From NCBI RefSeq assembly GCF_033118175.1, contig NC_083696.1, positions 36,751,001 through 36,815,000 on the forward strand: DNA of 64,000 nt, given 5' to 3'. The translations under genes were made by a program, and so were the position numbers. The stretch's first letter is position 1; the number at the start of each line of letters is the position of its first letter. Shown in pieces: positions 1 through 11,313 of the stretch. The notes below the pieces were generated by a model. It made no database searches. It saw only the letters and a list, made by a program, of their open reading frames with translations, and was not told the origin of the DNA. The DNA comes from Dama dama (lineage: Eukaryota > Chordata > Mammalia > Artiodactyla > Cervidae).

Positions 1-129
1 TATTTATCTTTATCCATCTTGTTTACTTAATTTAGAGTGATGGTCTCACTAGGTCCATCCATGTTGCTGCATGCTGAATCAGTATCTGTGTATTATCATG
101 TCAAATAATTCCTAAATAATCTGAGAAAA
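1..129. other. AT-rich edge with a possible short L1 remnant
   Basis: Around 51-71 the sequence resembles the antisense of an L1 3' segment (the 'gtccatccatgttgctgca' phrase). The rest is AT-rich with no recognisable feature. The L1 reading is a guess from one short match. Confidence 0.3.
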
Positions 130-141
130 TTAACACAGTGT

Positions 142-827
142 TCAGTTCAGTTCAGTCATTCAGTCGTGTCTGACTCCTTGTGACCCCATGAACTGCAGCA
201 CGCCAGGCCTCCCTGTCCATCACCAACTGCCAGAGTTTACCCAAACTCATGTCCATTAGGTTGGTGATGCCATCCAACAATCTCATCCTCTGTCATCCCC
301 TTCTCCTCCTGCCCTCAATCTTTCCCAGCATCAGGGTCTTTTCAAATGAGTCAGCTCTTCATATCAGGTGGCCAAAGTATTGGAGTTTCAGCTTCAACAT
401 CAATCCTTCCAATGAACACCCAGGACTGATCTCCTTTAGGATGGACTGGGTGGATCTCCTTGCAGTCCACGGGACTCTCAAGAGTCTTCTCAACATCACA
501 GTTCAAAAGCATCAATTCCTCTGTGCTCAGCTTTCTTTATAGTCCAACTCTCACATCCATACATGACCACTGGAAAAACCATAGCCTTGACTAGACGGAC
601 CTTTGCTGACAAAGTAATATCTCTGATTTTTAATGTGCTGTCTAGGTTGGTCATAGCTTTTCTTCCAAGGAGAAAGCATCTTTTAATTTCATGGCTGCAA
701 TAACCATCTGCAGTGATTTTGGAGCCCCCAACAATAAAGTCATCCACTGTTTCCACTGTTTCCCCATCTATTTGCCATGAAGTGATGGGACCGGATGCGA
801 TGATCTTAGTTTTCTGAATGTTGAGCT
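142..827 (-). mobile_element. BovB LINE, 5'-truncated
   Basis: The BovB 3' tail (ttcagttcag repeat) sits at the left edge, so the element reads on the minus strand. It holds only the C-terminal part of the polyprotein and the 3' end. The minus frame at 496-855 shows IQKTKI, ITSWQIDGETVETV, SHEIKRC, LLGRKAMTNLDS and VMYGCESW, all typical of the region after the RT domain. Candidate TSDs are ttaacacagtgt at 130-141 and ttaatatagtgt at 828-839 (two mismatches). It is a dead fragment. Confidence 0.92.
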
Positions 828-839
828 TTAATATAGTGT

Positions 840-1078
840 AGAGATAGGTATCCATTTAATGTGATGAATTCTCCATATGTTTAGGTGTCCCTATGGCTAG
901 TGCTGGTTTGAGAAGCAAACCTATGAACTACATAGAAGAAAAGCATTTTGCTCTTATAGTGATGGCATCTGAGATTTCCTTCCCAATGAACACAAGAAAC
1001 ATTATGATAAATATTACTATATGTACGTCTGTCCTCTAAAAACAATATGTTTAAAACAACTTGCATAATTTCTATAAT
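840..1078. other. unassigned sequence between BovB and L1
   Basis: No recognised repeat, gene or RNA. The short open frames on the minus strand have no recognisable motif. Confidence 0.5.
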
Positions 1079-3060
1079 GTAAAGTTGCAGGATATAAAAT
1101 TAACACACAGAAATCCCTTGCATTCTTATACACTAACAATGAGAAAACAGAAAGAGAAATTAAGGAAACAATACCATTCACCATTGCAACAAAAAGAATA
1201 AAATACATAGGAGCATATCTACCTAAAGAAACAAAAGACCTATACATAGAAAACTATAAAACACTGATGAAAGAAATCAAAGAGGTCACAAATAGATGGA
1301 GAAATATACCGTGTTCATGGATTGGAAGAATCAATATTGTGAAAATGAGTATACTACCCAAAGCAATCTATAGATTCAATGCAATCCCTATCAAGCTACC
1401 AACGGTATTCTTCACAGAACTAGAACAAATAATTTCACAAGTTGTATGGAAATACAAAAAAACTTTGAATAGCCAAAGCAATCTTGAGAAAGAAGAATGG
1501 AACTGGAGGAATCAACCTGCCTGACTTTAGGCTCTACTACAAAGACACAGTCATCAAGACAGTATGGTACTGACACAAAGACAGAAATATAGATCAATGG
1601 AACAAAATAGAAAGCTCAGAGATAAATCCACATACCTACGGACACCTTATCTTTGACAAAGGAGGCAAGAATATAAAATGGAAAAAAAGACAACCTCTTT
1701 AACAAGTGGTGCTGGGAAAACTGGCCTACCACTTGTAAAAGAATGAAACTAGAACACTTTCTAACACCATACACGAAACTATAAAACTCCTAGAGGAGAA
1801 CATAGGCAAAACACTCTCGGACATAAATCACAGCAGGATCCTCTATGACCCACCTCCCAGAATATTGGAAATAAAAGCAAAAATAAACAAATGGGACCTA
1901 ATGAAACTTAAAAGCTTTTGCACAACAAAGGAAACTATAAGCAAGGTGAAAAGACAGCCTTCAGAATGGGAGAAAATAATAGCAAATGAAGAAACAAAGG
2001 ATTAATCTCAAAAATATACAAGCAGCTCCTGCAGCTCAATTCCAGAAAAATAAATGACCCAATCAAAAAATGGGCCAAAGAACTAAACAGACATTTCTCC
2101 AAAGAAGACATACAGATGACTAACAAACACATGAAAAGATGCTCCACATCACTCATTATCAGAGAAATCGAAATCAAAACCTCAATGAGGTACCATTACA
2201 CGCCAGTCAGAATGGCTGCTATCCAAAAGTCTACAAGCAATAAATGCTGGAGAGGGTGTGGAGAAAAGGGAACCCTCTTACACTGTGGGTGGGAATGCAA
2301 ACTAGTACAGCCACTATGGAGAACAATGTGGAGATTCCTTAAAAAACTGGAAATAGAACTGCCACATGACCCAGCAATCCCACTCCTGGGCATACACACT
2401 GAGGAAACCAGATCCGAAAGAGACACATGCACCCCAATGTTCATCACAGCACTGTTTATAATAGCCAGGACATGGAAGCAACCTAGATGCCCATCAGCAG
2501 ATGAATGGATGAGAAAGCTGTGGTACATATACACAATGTAATATTACTCAGCCATTAAAAAGAATACATTTGAATCAGTTCTAATGAGATGGATGAAACT
2601 GGAGCTCATTAAACAGAATGAAGTAAGCCAGAAAGATAAAGACCAATGAAGTATACTAACGCATATATATGGAATTTAAAAAGATGGTAACGATAACCCT
2701 GTATGCAAAACAGAAAAAGAGACACAGATGTACAGAACAGACTTTTAGACTCTGTGGGAGAAGGCGAGGGTGGGATGTTCTGAGAGAATAGCATTGAAAC
2801 ATGTATACTATCAAGGGTGAAACAGATCACCAGCCAGCTTGGATGCATGAGACAAATACTCAGGGCTGGTGCACTGGGAAGACCCAGAGGGATGGGATGG
2901 AGATGGAGGCGGGAGAGGGGATCAGGATGGGGAACACATGTAAATCCATGGCTGATTCATGTCAATGTATGGCAAAAACCACTACAATATTGTAAAGTAA
3001 TTAGCCTCCAACTAATAAAAATAAATGGAAAAATAAATAAATAAATAAATAAAAAATAAA
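1079..3060 (+). mobile_element. L1 LINE, 5'-truncated, with 3' UTR and A-rich tail
   Basis: The element enters inside ORF2 and runs to the L1 3' end. ORF2 sequence covers about 1090-2541, the 3' UTR about 2542-3024, and an AAAT-repeat tail 3025-3060. The 3' UTR contains the tatatatggaatttaaaaag phrase that recurs in the other L1 copies here (55.5 and 45.9 kb). I could not define a target-site duplication. Truncation and frameshifts make it inactive. Confidence 0.92.
1090..2541 (+). pseudogene. L1 ORF2 C-terminal remnant (broken)
   Basis: Translated pieces match the C-terminal third of mammalian L1 ORF2p, downstream of the RT domain. At 1267-1524 the frame reads WRNIPCSWIGRINIVKMSIL and ILPKAIYRFNAIPIKLP. 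At 2116-2541 it reads MRYHYTPVRMAAIQKS, HCGWECKLVQPLW and DPAIPLLGIHTEE, the cysteine-bearing C-terminal segment. The frame is lost between about 1520 and 2110 through indels. The endonuclease and RT catalytic boxes lie upstream and are absent. In an intact L1 this protein nicks DNA and reverse-transcribes L1 RNA; this copy cannot. Confidence 0.88.
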
Positions 3061-3724
3061 CTGAAAAAAAATTTTCATTGTTTAAATCACACCCACTTGC
3101 TAAAAACACACTAACCAATGATGTGATACTGTATCAGGCTTCCTTCACCCTCTCAACTGAAATTTACAACAGGAATTAATCTTAGATGACTTCAACTCAT
3201 GACTGTGTAATTTATTCCAGGCTAGAGGTTTCAGAAACAAAGCCTCTCCATCTGTCTCTGTCTTCAGCTCTCACATGAGGAGCCCATTTATCAGCCTTCT
3301 TTATTGATTTTTTATTTGTAGAAGTGATATAAAATGTACTAGACATCCAAATAATTTGCTGATCATCACCTTCTTTGCATGGTTCTGAATCTTCAAAAGC
3401 TCTATACATATATGGCATGTATCATCTGTTATATTTCTATAACTGATAATATTAGTAAGTGCTCACCACTTAATATATACATGCACAAACACACATCTAC
3501 AGTCTAACTGGCTTTTTGATGTTTAGAAATGAGAATTCTATCAACAGGCTCTTTTTGATATCCCTAAAGGGATCATTTAGTTTATATCAGTTATTAATAC
3601 ACTATATAATTATATTTATGTGTAGACTATCTAGTTGTTTTGTATTTGTGTCTATTACAAATTTTGTCAGCACTTTTATATTCCCGGTCTTGTTTCACTC
3701 CTTTCACAACACTGCTTTATAAAG
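3061..3724. other. unassigned sequence, no gene seen
   Basis: AT-rich sequence without a repeat I can name. The short open frames show no domain-like composition. Confidence 0.5.
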
Positions 3725-3850
3725 TATCTTCATTTTGCAGCTGTGCAACATGAAGGGAGGTGTTGAACTTATTTTTTTGTAAGGTCAAATCGTTATCTTC
3801 TAGCAGCTCTGAGACCAGAATATAGATCTTCTGACTACAAGCTCTTTGCG
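3725..3850 (-). mobile_element. MIR SINE fragment (old)
   Basis: Read on the minus strand, it resembles the MIR core in order: the antisense of 'attttacagatgagg', then an aaggtca phrase, then the segment before the tRNA-like head (cttctgactacaagctctttg). It is heavily diverged. Alternative: chance similarity. Confidence 0.45.
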
Positions 3851-4240
3851 GTAAACATCAATCCCTCTGTGGCCAAAGTCCAAACACAGAATGAACGAAA
3901 ACACCATGCAGCATACAAAAGGAGTTATTTTGAGCTGCATCTGGTGGTGTCATCCATACCCAGGAAACACTGATAATTACCAGCTTGGTGCTAATTTACT
4001 GATGTGCGTCTTGTCTATGACTAAACATTACTCAGCCTACACTGATTAATTCTGATATGAATCAGATAATTTCATCAGTGGCTAAAATTCATGCTTTAAT
4101 CATCCTTCTGTAAGCAGTCTCTTATCCCATATATCCCATATCCTGAGATTATTTGTAGTTATTTCTTAAATGTGATTCATAGAATTACAATTTATAAATT
4201 GCCAAAAGTGCACAGGATATCATTATACTGAAAATGATGC
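3851..4240. other. unassigned sequence
   Basis: Nothing recognised; no long open frame or repeat signature. Confidence 0.5.
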
Positions 4241-4250
4241 TAGACTCATT

Positions 4251-4374
4251 GTATGCTCAGTCGCTCAGTCACGTCCAACTCTGTGACCCCATAGACTGCA
4301 GCCCACCAGGCTCCTCTGTCCATGGGATTTTCCAGGCAACAATACTGGAGTGGGTTGACACTGCTTACTCCAGT
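4251..4374 (-). mobile_element. Bov-tA SINE, 5'-truncated
   Basis: Only the BovB-derived tail and part of the middle are present (antisense of the 'catggacagaggagcctgg' to 'gactgagcgactgagcat' section). The tRNA-like head is missing. Exact 10-bp TSDs tagactcatt lie at 4241-4250 and 4375-4384. Confidence 0.9.
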
Positions 4375-4384
4375 TAGACTCATT

Positions 4385-5238
4385 AGACATCAATTAATTT
4401 AATGTCTATTCAGGATCTCATGTAAAACAGGAAACTAAATTTAGGATTCAGTTCTTTGCATGCTCATGGATTTAAATGGCAAATGCATCTTTACTTTATA
4501 CAAACAATATAATTTTCTTTGTTTATCCAATATGCTTCATTATTCTTTTTATCATAAAAATTGCTTCCTCACATGGTTTTAAAATTATTGAGTCCATTTG
4601 TTTCCTTTTCTCTGATGTATTAATATTTTCTTTGCATGGGGCTTTAGAAAATATATGACCTAGAAATCAGACTAATTTTTGTCACAGCTGCGACCTTACT
4701 GAGGCAGAAAATTTGGCATTTATATAAAATGAAACCATCCCTAATGCTTTGTTCACCTTTCCAGAATCCCCTTTGTTTAATCACTGTTTGTAGTCTCTAA
4801 AAAGGGCCTGCTTTCACGAGTAGGTGGATAGGAATGAGGAGATACCAATGTGTAAATAAAATGGTGATATAAAAGAAAATGGATTTTTCCCCCCTCCAGC
4901 TGAAGTCTGTGGAGGTTGTCCTGATTGTCACTGATAGCTGTATGAGTCAGTCTCTAATTCGTGAATTACAATCCTTACCCCCTCCCATACCAGACTTGCC
5001 CTGCTACACGTTTCCATGGCTCCGACTTCCCCATCATCGCACATTATTGTTGCTGCTTCTTGTGTCTTCTGTATTCTCTGATAGATGTATGGGTCAGGGA
5101 CAGGGACTTCCTTGCTTTCGTTGTCACACCAGCATCCAGAACATTGCTGGCACAGGGAGTCCTTAATAAATATTTCTTCAATAAAAGAATTGTTAAAAAT
5201 AGTTTCAACTCTGAGCTCATTCCCAACCCCTATAATTC
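4385..5238. other. unassigned sequence
   Basis: AT-rich to 4880, then about 300 bp of more mixed composition (4880-5170). There are overlapping short open frames at 4879-5166 and 4961-5257. Neither has recognisable domains or a supporting context, so no gene is called. Confidence 0.5.
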
Positions 5239-5330
5239 TTTAAAAAATTTTTATTGAAGTATAGTTGATTTACAATGTCATGTAATTTTCAGGTGTAAAA
5301 CACAGAGATTCAGCTATATAATTCTTTTTT
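5239..5330 (-). mobile_element. L1 3' end fragment
   Basis: The sequence tttttattgaagtatagttg and what follows is the antisense of the 3' terminus of artiodactyl L1 copies. Related copies occur at 12.3, 29.7 and 46.8 kb. The fragment is about 90 bp. Confidence 0.6.
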
Positions 5331-5500
5331 AGAAACAGTTTTATTGATGTATAATTGATACACCAAAACATGTGCATATTTAATATACAGTATGATGAAT
5401 TTGGATGTATGCACACACCTGTGAAACCATCACCAAAATCAAGCCAATGAATATATTATCATCACCTCGGAATGTTTTGTCCTGCCCTGGCTTCTTCTTT
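5331..5500 (-). mobile_element. old L1 (L1M-type) 3' fragment
   Basis: The antisense phrases 'ttttattgatgtataattgatac' (split here by indels) and 'gaaaccatcaccaaaatcaa' are typical of ancient mammalian L1 3' UTRs. Diverged; the subfamily is not assigned. Confidence 0.55.
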
Positions 5501-6252
5501 TTTTTGAGAGGTAAGTATACCATATAAAATTCAAAGCCAAATTTTAATATGTTACCCTTCATTGTTACATTCTTTAACTACTTGTCATTGTCTCTTCTTG
5601 CCCATCTTCCATTCCTCTTACAAAAGTTGTACAAAGTCAAGCAGACTTGAAATAAAATTAATGGAGAAAAATTAAAATAAATAAAATTGAATAAATACAG
5701 GGTAAACACTGACTAGAGCAGCCTTCTTTCATTCTACAAAAATAATAGGAATAAGCTCTAGTATTCATATTTTCATCATTTACCTGGTTACTCTTATCTT
5801 GAGTGACAGTTCTGGAGAAAGAAGGAGGTGGAAATTGAATAAACATAGCAATATCATGATGTTTGCTTGATTAACTTAAAACTAATTCTGAGCATCAATA
5901 GAAACTGTGTCTTAAACTAGTGCTTGTTTAGTCTTGGTGTTCTCAGCATAACAACAGGGACTCCACATTATGGCAAGGGGTTCTTTATCTCACGAGATGG
6001 GGTAGCTAAGAAGAGGAAGAGTGAACTTTGCAGGGTCTGGGGCTCTGGCAAAAAGTCCTCTCTTTAGCAGTACTGGTGGGAGAAGAAAGAGCTTATTAGA
6101 GGAGAGAGCACATGCTAAAACTGAAAGAATAAGCAAAAGCTGAAATCTAGGCAGTCGTATCATGGCTAAAATTCCAGTAGGAAATCCAGACAGTAACCAA
6201 GTTGAATGACTTTAAAGTAAGCCACTAAGATGAGAATATTAAAGTAGGAGTC
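5501..6252. other. unassigned sequence
   Basis: No repeat or gene recognised. There is an A-rich patch near 5650-5700. Confidence 0.5.
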
Positions 6253-6455
6253 TGGGGCTTCCCAGGTGGCTCTGTGGTAAAGAATCTACCTGCCAATGCA
6301 GGAGACTCAGGTTCAATCCCTGGGTCTGGAAGATCCCCTGGAGAAGGAAACAGCAACCCATTCCAGTATTCTTTCCTGGGCAATCCCATGGATAAAAGGA
6401 GCCTAGTGGGCTACAGTCCATGTGGTTGCAAAGAGCTGGACACAATGACTAAATA
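6253..6455 (+). mobile_element. Bov-tA SINE, near full length
   Basis: It starts with the tRNA-like head (ggggcttcccaggtggctc) and contains the Pol III B-box ggttcaatccc at 6310-6320. It continues through the middle (cctggagaaggaaacagcaa) into the BovB-type tail. No clear target duplication was found. The open frames here on both strands are SINE translations, not genes. Confidence 0.93.
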
Positions 6456-6457
6456 GC

Positions 6458-6881
6458 TAGGGGTAAAGAGATAAAAGCAAATACAGCCGAGTCAGGCTGG
6501 CAGTTGATGAAATGGGATCCAAAGGTGATGAAGTCTTTCTCTGATGAGCCATCCCAGCCATGGGGCAGGAGTGCTGGTGCTTGTTTTAGGGTAGGAGTGG
6601 GGCCAGATGGGATGTGCTCCTTCCAGGCTTGTGGTCTCTGAGTAGTATTTTGCTTTTTGTCTCTGTAGTCCTCTGCACAGCACTCCATCACTCCACAAGC
6701 ATGGGTATCTTACACCTTCTTTACAGACATCACCAGTCACGCCGTGTCCTTGTCCAGCTTCATGAGGCGTTATCAGCCTTGGACTCTGAATTCCACTCAG
6801 CCAACTGGACTGTGAGATCGACACAGATGTGTTTTGTTTTCGGGTTGTTTTGTTTAATTGCTTTTATTTTATATCCGTATT
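6458..6881. other. unassigned sequence of moderate GC
   Basis: Opposing open frames at 6492-6824 (-) and 6614-6955 (+). The plus frame runs into a CHR SINE. Neither has a recognisable domain. It could be unique DNA or an unrecognised old repeat. Confidence 0.45.
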
Positions 6882-7053
6882 TATTTGGCTGTGCCAGGTA
6901 TTTATTTTGGCACCTGGGATCATCAATCTTTGTTGCAGCATGCAGGATCTCTTAGTTGCTGCATGTGGGACCTGACCAGGGTCCCTGACCAGGGATTGAA
7001 ACTGAGCCCCTGCCTTGGGAGTGCAGAGTCTTAGCTACTGGACCACCAGGGCT
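6882..7053 (-). mobile_element. CHR-type tRNA-derived SINE
   Basis: Antisense CHR signature: 'tttggctgtgccaggt' on the left, then 'agttgctgcatgtggga', 'gaccagggattgaaa' (the B-box antisense) and 'ctactggaccaccaggg' on the right, which is the element's 5' end. Confidence 0.8.
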
Positions 7054-7481
7054 GTGTTTGCTAGCATTTAAATTAAGCCTGGGAGCAAGATGAGGGGAGT
7101 GTGGAGGGAATGGGAAACAGTTGGGCACATATGCATTCTAAATCTAGGAAGGATACTGGGGTCCAAAGGGGATGTTGGGATTATATTTTCTACATAGAGT
7201 GAAATGTTGAACATCTCTTTCCTACCCGGTCTACCTAGACTAGGCTTTCTTTAGCCAAATAATCAATCCAGGTTGTAGCTAACTTTTTCCTAGAGGGTCT
7301 AAATTCTTCCATTCACCAGGTATTGCTGGGACTTATATATATATAGTCAACTTTACCCACAATCTCTTTTAATCTTTAGATACAACCCAAGACATAAGCC
7401 AGTCTAGTCAATTGGGATCTTTCCTTTCTCATTGTCTCCTTGTTGGATCATCCCATATCTCCTTTTACTTTAAGTCCCCTA
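7054..7481. other. unassigned sequence
   Basis: No gene or repeat recognised apart from a short TA run near 7337-7346. Confidence 0.5.
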
Positions 7482-7636
7482 GAATCTGTATTCTATGGAA
7501 AACACAATCCCTACATTTTCACTCTCACCATTTCCAATTGGATATATAATAGGCATCCAACTTAAACATGTCCAAAACAGAATTCTTGATTCTGCTCCAA
7601 ACCCTCCTCAACCTATTTTTGCTTCATGTTATTTCC
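7482..7636 (-). mobile_element. ancient mammalian repeat, segment 1 of 3
   Basis: The sequence 'catgtccaaaacagaattc' to 'ctccaaaccctcctcaacct' belongs to an old, widespread mammalian repeat whose family name I cannot assign with confidence. It continues in order at 9337-9590 and 10725-10870, with BovB elements in the two gaps. The strand assignment is tentative. Confidence 0.5.
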
Positions 7637-9336
7637 AAAATTAGAGATACCAAGGGGACATTCCATGCAAAGATGTGTTTGATAAAGGACAGAAATCATA
7701 TGGACCTAACAGAAGCAGAAGATATTAAGAAGAGGTGGCAAGAATACAGAGAAGAACTGTACAAAAAAGATCTTCACGACCCAGATAATCATGATTGTAT
7801 GATCACTCACCTAGAGTCAGACATCCTGGAATGTGAAGTCAGTGGGCCTTAGAAAGCATCACTACGAACAAAGCTTGTGGAGGTGATGGAATTCCAGTTG
7901 AGCTATTTCAAATAGCTGAAAGATGATGCTGTGAAGGTGCTGCACTCAATATGCGAGCAAATTTGGAAAACTCAGCAGTGGCCACAGGACTGGAAAAGGT
8001 CCGTTTTCATTCCAATCCCTAAGAAAGGCAATGCCAGAGAATGCTCAAACTACTGCACAATTGCACTCATCTCACACGCTAGTAAAGCAATGCTCAAAAT
8101 TCTCCAAGCCAGACTTCAGCAATACGTGAACCGAGAACTTCCAGATGTTCAAGCTGGTTTTAGAAAAAGCAAAGGAACCAGAGATCAAATTGCCAACATC
8201 CACTGGATCATCGAAAAAGCAAGAGAGTTCCAGAAAAACACCTATTTCTGCTTTATTGACTATGCCAAAGCCTTTGACTGTGTGGATCACAATAAACTGT
8301 GGAAAATTCTGAAAGAGATGGGAATACCAGACCACCTGACCTGCCTCTTGAGAAACCTGTATGCAGGTCAGGAAGCAACAGTTAGAACTGGACATGGAAA
8401 AACAAACTAGTTCCAAATAGGAAAAGGAGTAGGTCAAGGCTGTATATTGTCACCCTGCTTATTTAACTCATATTCAGAGTACATCATGAGAAACGCTGGG
8501 TTGGAAGAAGCACAAGCTGGAATCAAGATTGCTGGGAGAAATATCAATAACCTCAGATATGCAGATGACACCACCCTTATGGCAGAAAGTGAAGAGGAAC
8601 TAAAAAGCCTCTTGATGAAAGTGAAAGAGGAGAGTGAAAAAGTTGACTTAAAGCTCAACATCCAGAAAACTAAGATCATGGCATCTGGGCCCATCACTTC
8701 ACGGGAAATAGATGGGGAAACAGTGGAAACAGTGTCAGACTTTATTTTTTGGGGTTCCAAATTCACTGCAGATGGTGACTGCAGCCATGAAATTAAAAGA
8801 CACTTACTCCTTGGAAGGAAAGTTATGACCAACCTAGACAGCATGTTAAAAAGCAGAGACACTACTTTGCCAACAAATGTCCATCTAGTCAAGGCTATGG
8901 TTTTTCCAGTGGTCATGTATGGATGTGAGAGTTGGACTGTGAAGAAAGCTGAGCGTTGAAAAATTGATGCTTTTGAACTATGGTGTTGGAGAAGACTCTT
9001 GAGAGTCCCTTGGACTGCAAGGAGATCTACCCAGTCCATCCTAAAGGAGAGCAGTCCTGGGTGTTCATTGGAAGGACTGATGCTGAAGCTGAAACTCCAA
9101 TACTTCGGCCACCTCATGCAAAGAGTTGACTCATTGGAAAAGACCCTGATGCTGGGAGGGATTGGGGGCAGGAGGAGAAGGGGATGACAGAGGATGAAAT
9201 GGCTGGATGGCATCACCGACTCGATGGACATGTGTTTGAGTAAACTCCAGGAGTTGGTGATGGACAGGGAAGCCTGGCATGCTGTGATTCATGGGTTTGC
9301 AAAGAGTCGGACATGACTGAGCAACTGAACTGAACT
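7637..9336 (+). mobile_element. BovB LINE, 5'-truncated, complete 3' end
   Basis: A 1.7-kb copy that starts just upstream of the RT domain (ttagagataccaaggggaca) and ends in the aactgaact tail. Possible short TSDs tatttc at 7630-7635 and 9336-9341 are weak. It splits an older repeat. Confidence 0.95.
7655..9187 (+). pseudogene. BovB reverse transcriptase remnant
   Basis: Almost the whole stretch stays in one frame (open segments 7568-7852, 7931-8410, 8447-8959, 8999-9187). It shows SVFIPIPKKGNA, FCFIDYAKAFDCVDH (RT motif A with its aspartate), the catalytic LRYADDTTLMAES, and VMYGCESWTVKKAER. Lesions relative to remembered BovB: a 1-bp loss near 7840 that creates a stop, a compensating change near 7913, TGG to TAG at 8408-8410, and CGA to TGA stops at 8957-8959 and 9185-9187. 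The endonuclease domain is missing. A family member would copy its own RNA at a nicked target; this one is dead. Confidence 0.9.
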
Positions 9337-9590
9337 ATTTCTTATTGTTAAATAGTAGTACTATTCTTCCAGTTGTTCAAACAAGAACCTTACAGTTATG
9401 TGTGACTTTTTTCTCTTTAAGCTTTCAACTAAATCACCGGCTAGTCCTGCTGACATTATCTTGATTCTACAGCTTGAACCTGACCACTTTTCATTACCTC
9501 CATCATGACTACCTGGTATAAGTCATTAACTGTTTTCCTAATTCAGTTTATCACTTCTACTTTTGTCCACCTATGCTCTATTTTATCCCC
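9337..9590 (-). mobile_element. ancient mammalian repeat, segment 2 of 3
   Basis: Continues segment 1 in order (ccagttgttcaaac, gaaccttacagttatgtgtgac, aaatcaccggctagtcctg). It ends at the BovB insertion site, with attttatcccc at 9580-9590 duplicated at 10714-10724. Confidence 0.5.
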
Positions 9591-10713
9591 TCTCAGGACC
9601 TCAGTTCAGTTGCTTAGTTGTGTCCAACTCTTTGTGACCCCATGGACTGCAGCATGTCAGGTTTCCCTGTCCATCACCAACTCCTGGAGCTTGCTCAAAC
9701 TCAAGTCCATTGAGTTGGTGATGCCATCCACCCATCTCATCCTTTGTTGTCCCCTTCTCCAGCCTTCAATCTTTCCCAGCATCAGGGTCTTTTCAAATGA
9801 GTCATTTCTTCACATCAGGTGGCCAAAGTATTGGAACTTCAGCTTCAGCATCAGTCCTTCCAATGATATTTAGGGTTGATATCCTTTAGGATTGACTGGT
9901 TGGATCTCCTTGCAGTCCAAAGGACTCTCAAGAGTCTTCTCCAACACCACTATTCAAAAGCATCAATTCTTTGACACTCAGCTTTCTTTATAGTTCAACT
10001 TTCATGTCCATACATGACTAATAGAAAAACCATAGCTTTGACTAGATGGACCTTTTTTGGCAAAGTAATGTCTCTGTTTTTAAATATGCTCTCTAATTTG
10101 GTCATAGCTTTTGTTCCAAGGAGCAAACATCGTTTAATTTCATGGCTACAGTCACCACCTGAAGTGATTTTGGAGCCCAGGAAAACAAAGTCTGTCACTG
10201 TTTCCACTGTTTCCCCACCTACTTGCCATGAAATGATGGGACCAGATGCCATGATCTTCGTTTTCTGAATGTTGAGTTTTAAGCCAGCTCTTTCACTCTC
10301 CTCTTTTACTTTAATCAAGAGGCTTTTTAGTTCTTCTTTGCTTTCTGCCATAAGGGTGGTGTCATCTGCATATCTGAGGTTATTGATATTTCTCCCTGCA
10401 ATCTTGATTTCAGGTTGTGCTTCATCCAGCCCGTCGTTTCTCATGATGTACTCTGCATATAAGTTAAATAGGCAGGGTGACAATGTACAGCCTTGATATA
10501 CTTCTTTCCCAATTTGGAACCAGTCTGTTGTTCCACGTCCAGTTCTAACTGCTGCTTCTTGACCTGCATACAGATTTCTAAGAAGGCAGGTCAGGTGGTC
10601 TGGTATTCCCATATCTTTAAGAATTTTCCACAGTTTGTTGAGATCTACACAGTCCAAGGGTATAGTATAGTCAGTGAAGCAGAAGTAGAAGTTTTTCTGG
10701 AATTCTCTTGGAA
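9591..10713 (-). mobile_element. BovB LINE, 5'-truncated
   Basis: The tail starts at 9601 (tcagttcag), after about 10 bp of tail-like sequence. The element runs on the minus strand to about 10713. Exact 11-bp TSDs attttatcccc lie at 9580-9590 and 10714-10724. It is opposite in orientation to its neighbour at 7637-9336. Confidence 0.95.
9995..10700 (-). pseudogene. BovB RT C-terminal half remnant
   Basis: A 243-codon open frame on the minus strand (9995-10726) covers most of it. It carries FYFCFTDYTIPLDCVDLNKLW (motif A, altered from the usual YAKAFD), the catalytic RYADDTTLMAES, MASGPIISWQVGGETVETV and AMVFLLVMYGHES. The motif-A substitutions and the missing N-terminal domains argue against activity despite the long frame. 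Confidence 0.88.
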
Positions 10714-10724
10714 ATTTTATCCCC

Positions 10725-10870
10725 AACTACCAAAATAATCCATTTACAGCAGCATTCAGATCATCTTATTTTTCTGTCCTAAACCCTCCAATAACTTCCA
10801 CTTCAGAATTAATATAAAAATCCTTATCTTGGCATATAAGACTGTATAGTTTGGTTCTTTCTTTCCACAT
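10725..10870 (-). mobile_element. ancient mammalian repeat, segment 3 of 3
   Basis: Resumes after the second BovB: 'agcagcattcagatcatctt', 'ctaaaccctccaataacttcc', 'aaaatccttatcttgg'. The phrase order matches the family. Related sequence lies at 51.2 and 53.0 kb. Confidence 0.5.
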
Positions 10871-11313
10871 CTGGTTCTGTATTAATGAGTGGTGAATAAC
10901 TGGCTCTCAAGGTACAGTCTTGACATGAATGTTGATTAATATTTTCACTTATGTTAACAAAGAAGATGAGTAAAACAACAAAGACGGATGTTAGAACTTC
11001 ACCCATGTGTCGTGTCAATGACTTGAAGGACTTCTTTGCTAAACTGGAATATAGTTTTCCTGTCACTAAAAGAATATTTTCTCAGTTTTTGAGTGCTATT
11101 CAGATGCAACATGAAACAATTTGTCTGCATTTAACATTTTCTCCGTCTCTTTCTTAAGTCTCAATAATCAGCAAAAGGTAGAGCAAGTTCTGATGTGTGG
11201 CACTTGCTAATTTCTAGTGTAATTCTCCCATAATGGGTGATTTCAAGCTAACAAGTCAGCATCCCTGAATGCAGAGCTAGGGAAAGACATACCGCAGCAT
11301 ACTTTTATATATT
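10871..11313. other. unassigned sequence
   Basis: No gene or repeat recognised. Two short opposing open frames (10824-11066 and 10951-11157) lack motifs. Confidence 0.5.

Noticed and set aside
8434..9231. 265-codon open frame on the minus strand
   Set aside because: It is the antisense shadow of BovB; the peptide is a reverse reading of the RT C-terminal region and recurs in shorter form wherever BovB is present.
7630..9341. Target duplication tatttc for the BovB at 7637-9336
   Set aside because: Only six bases in AT-rich sequence; cannot be told from chance.
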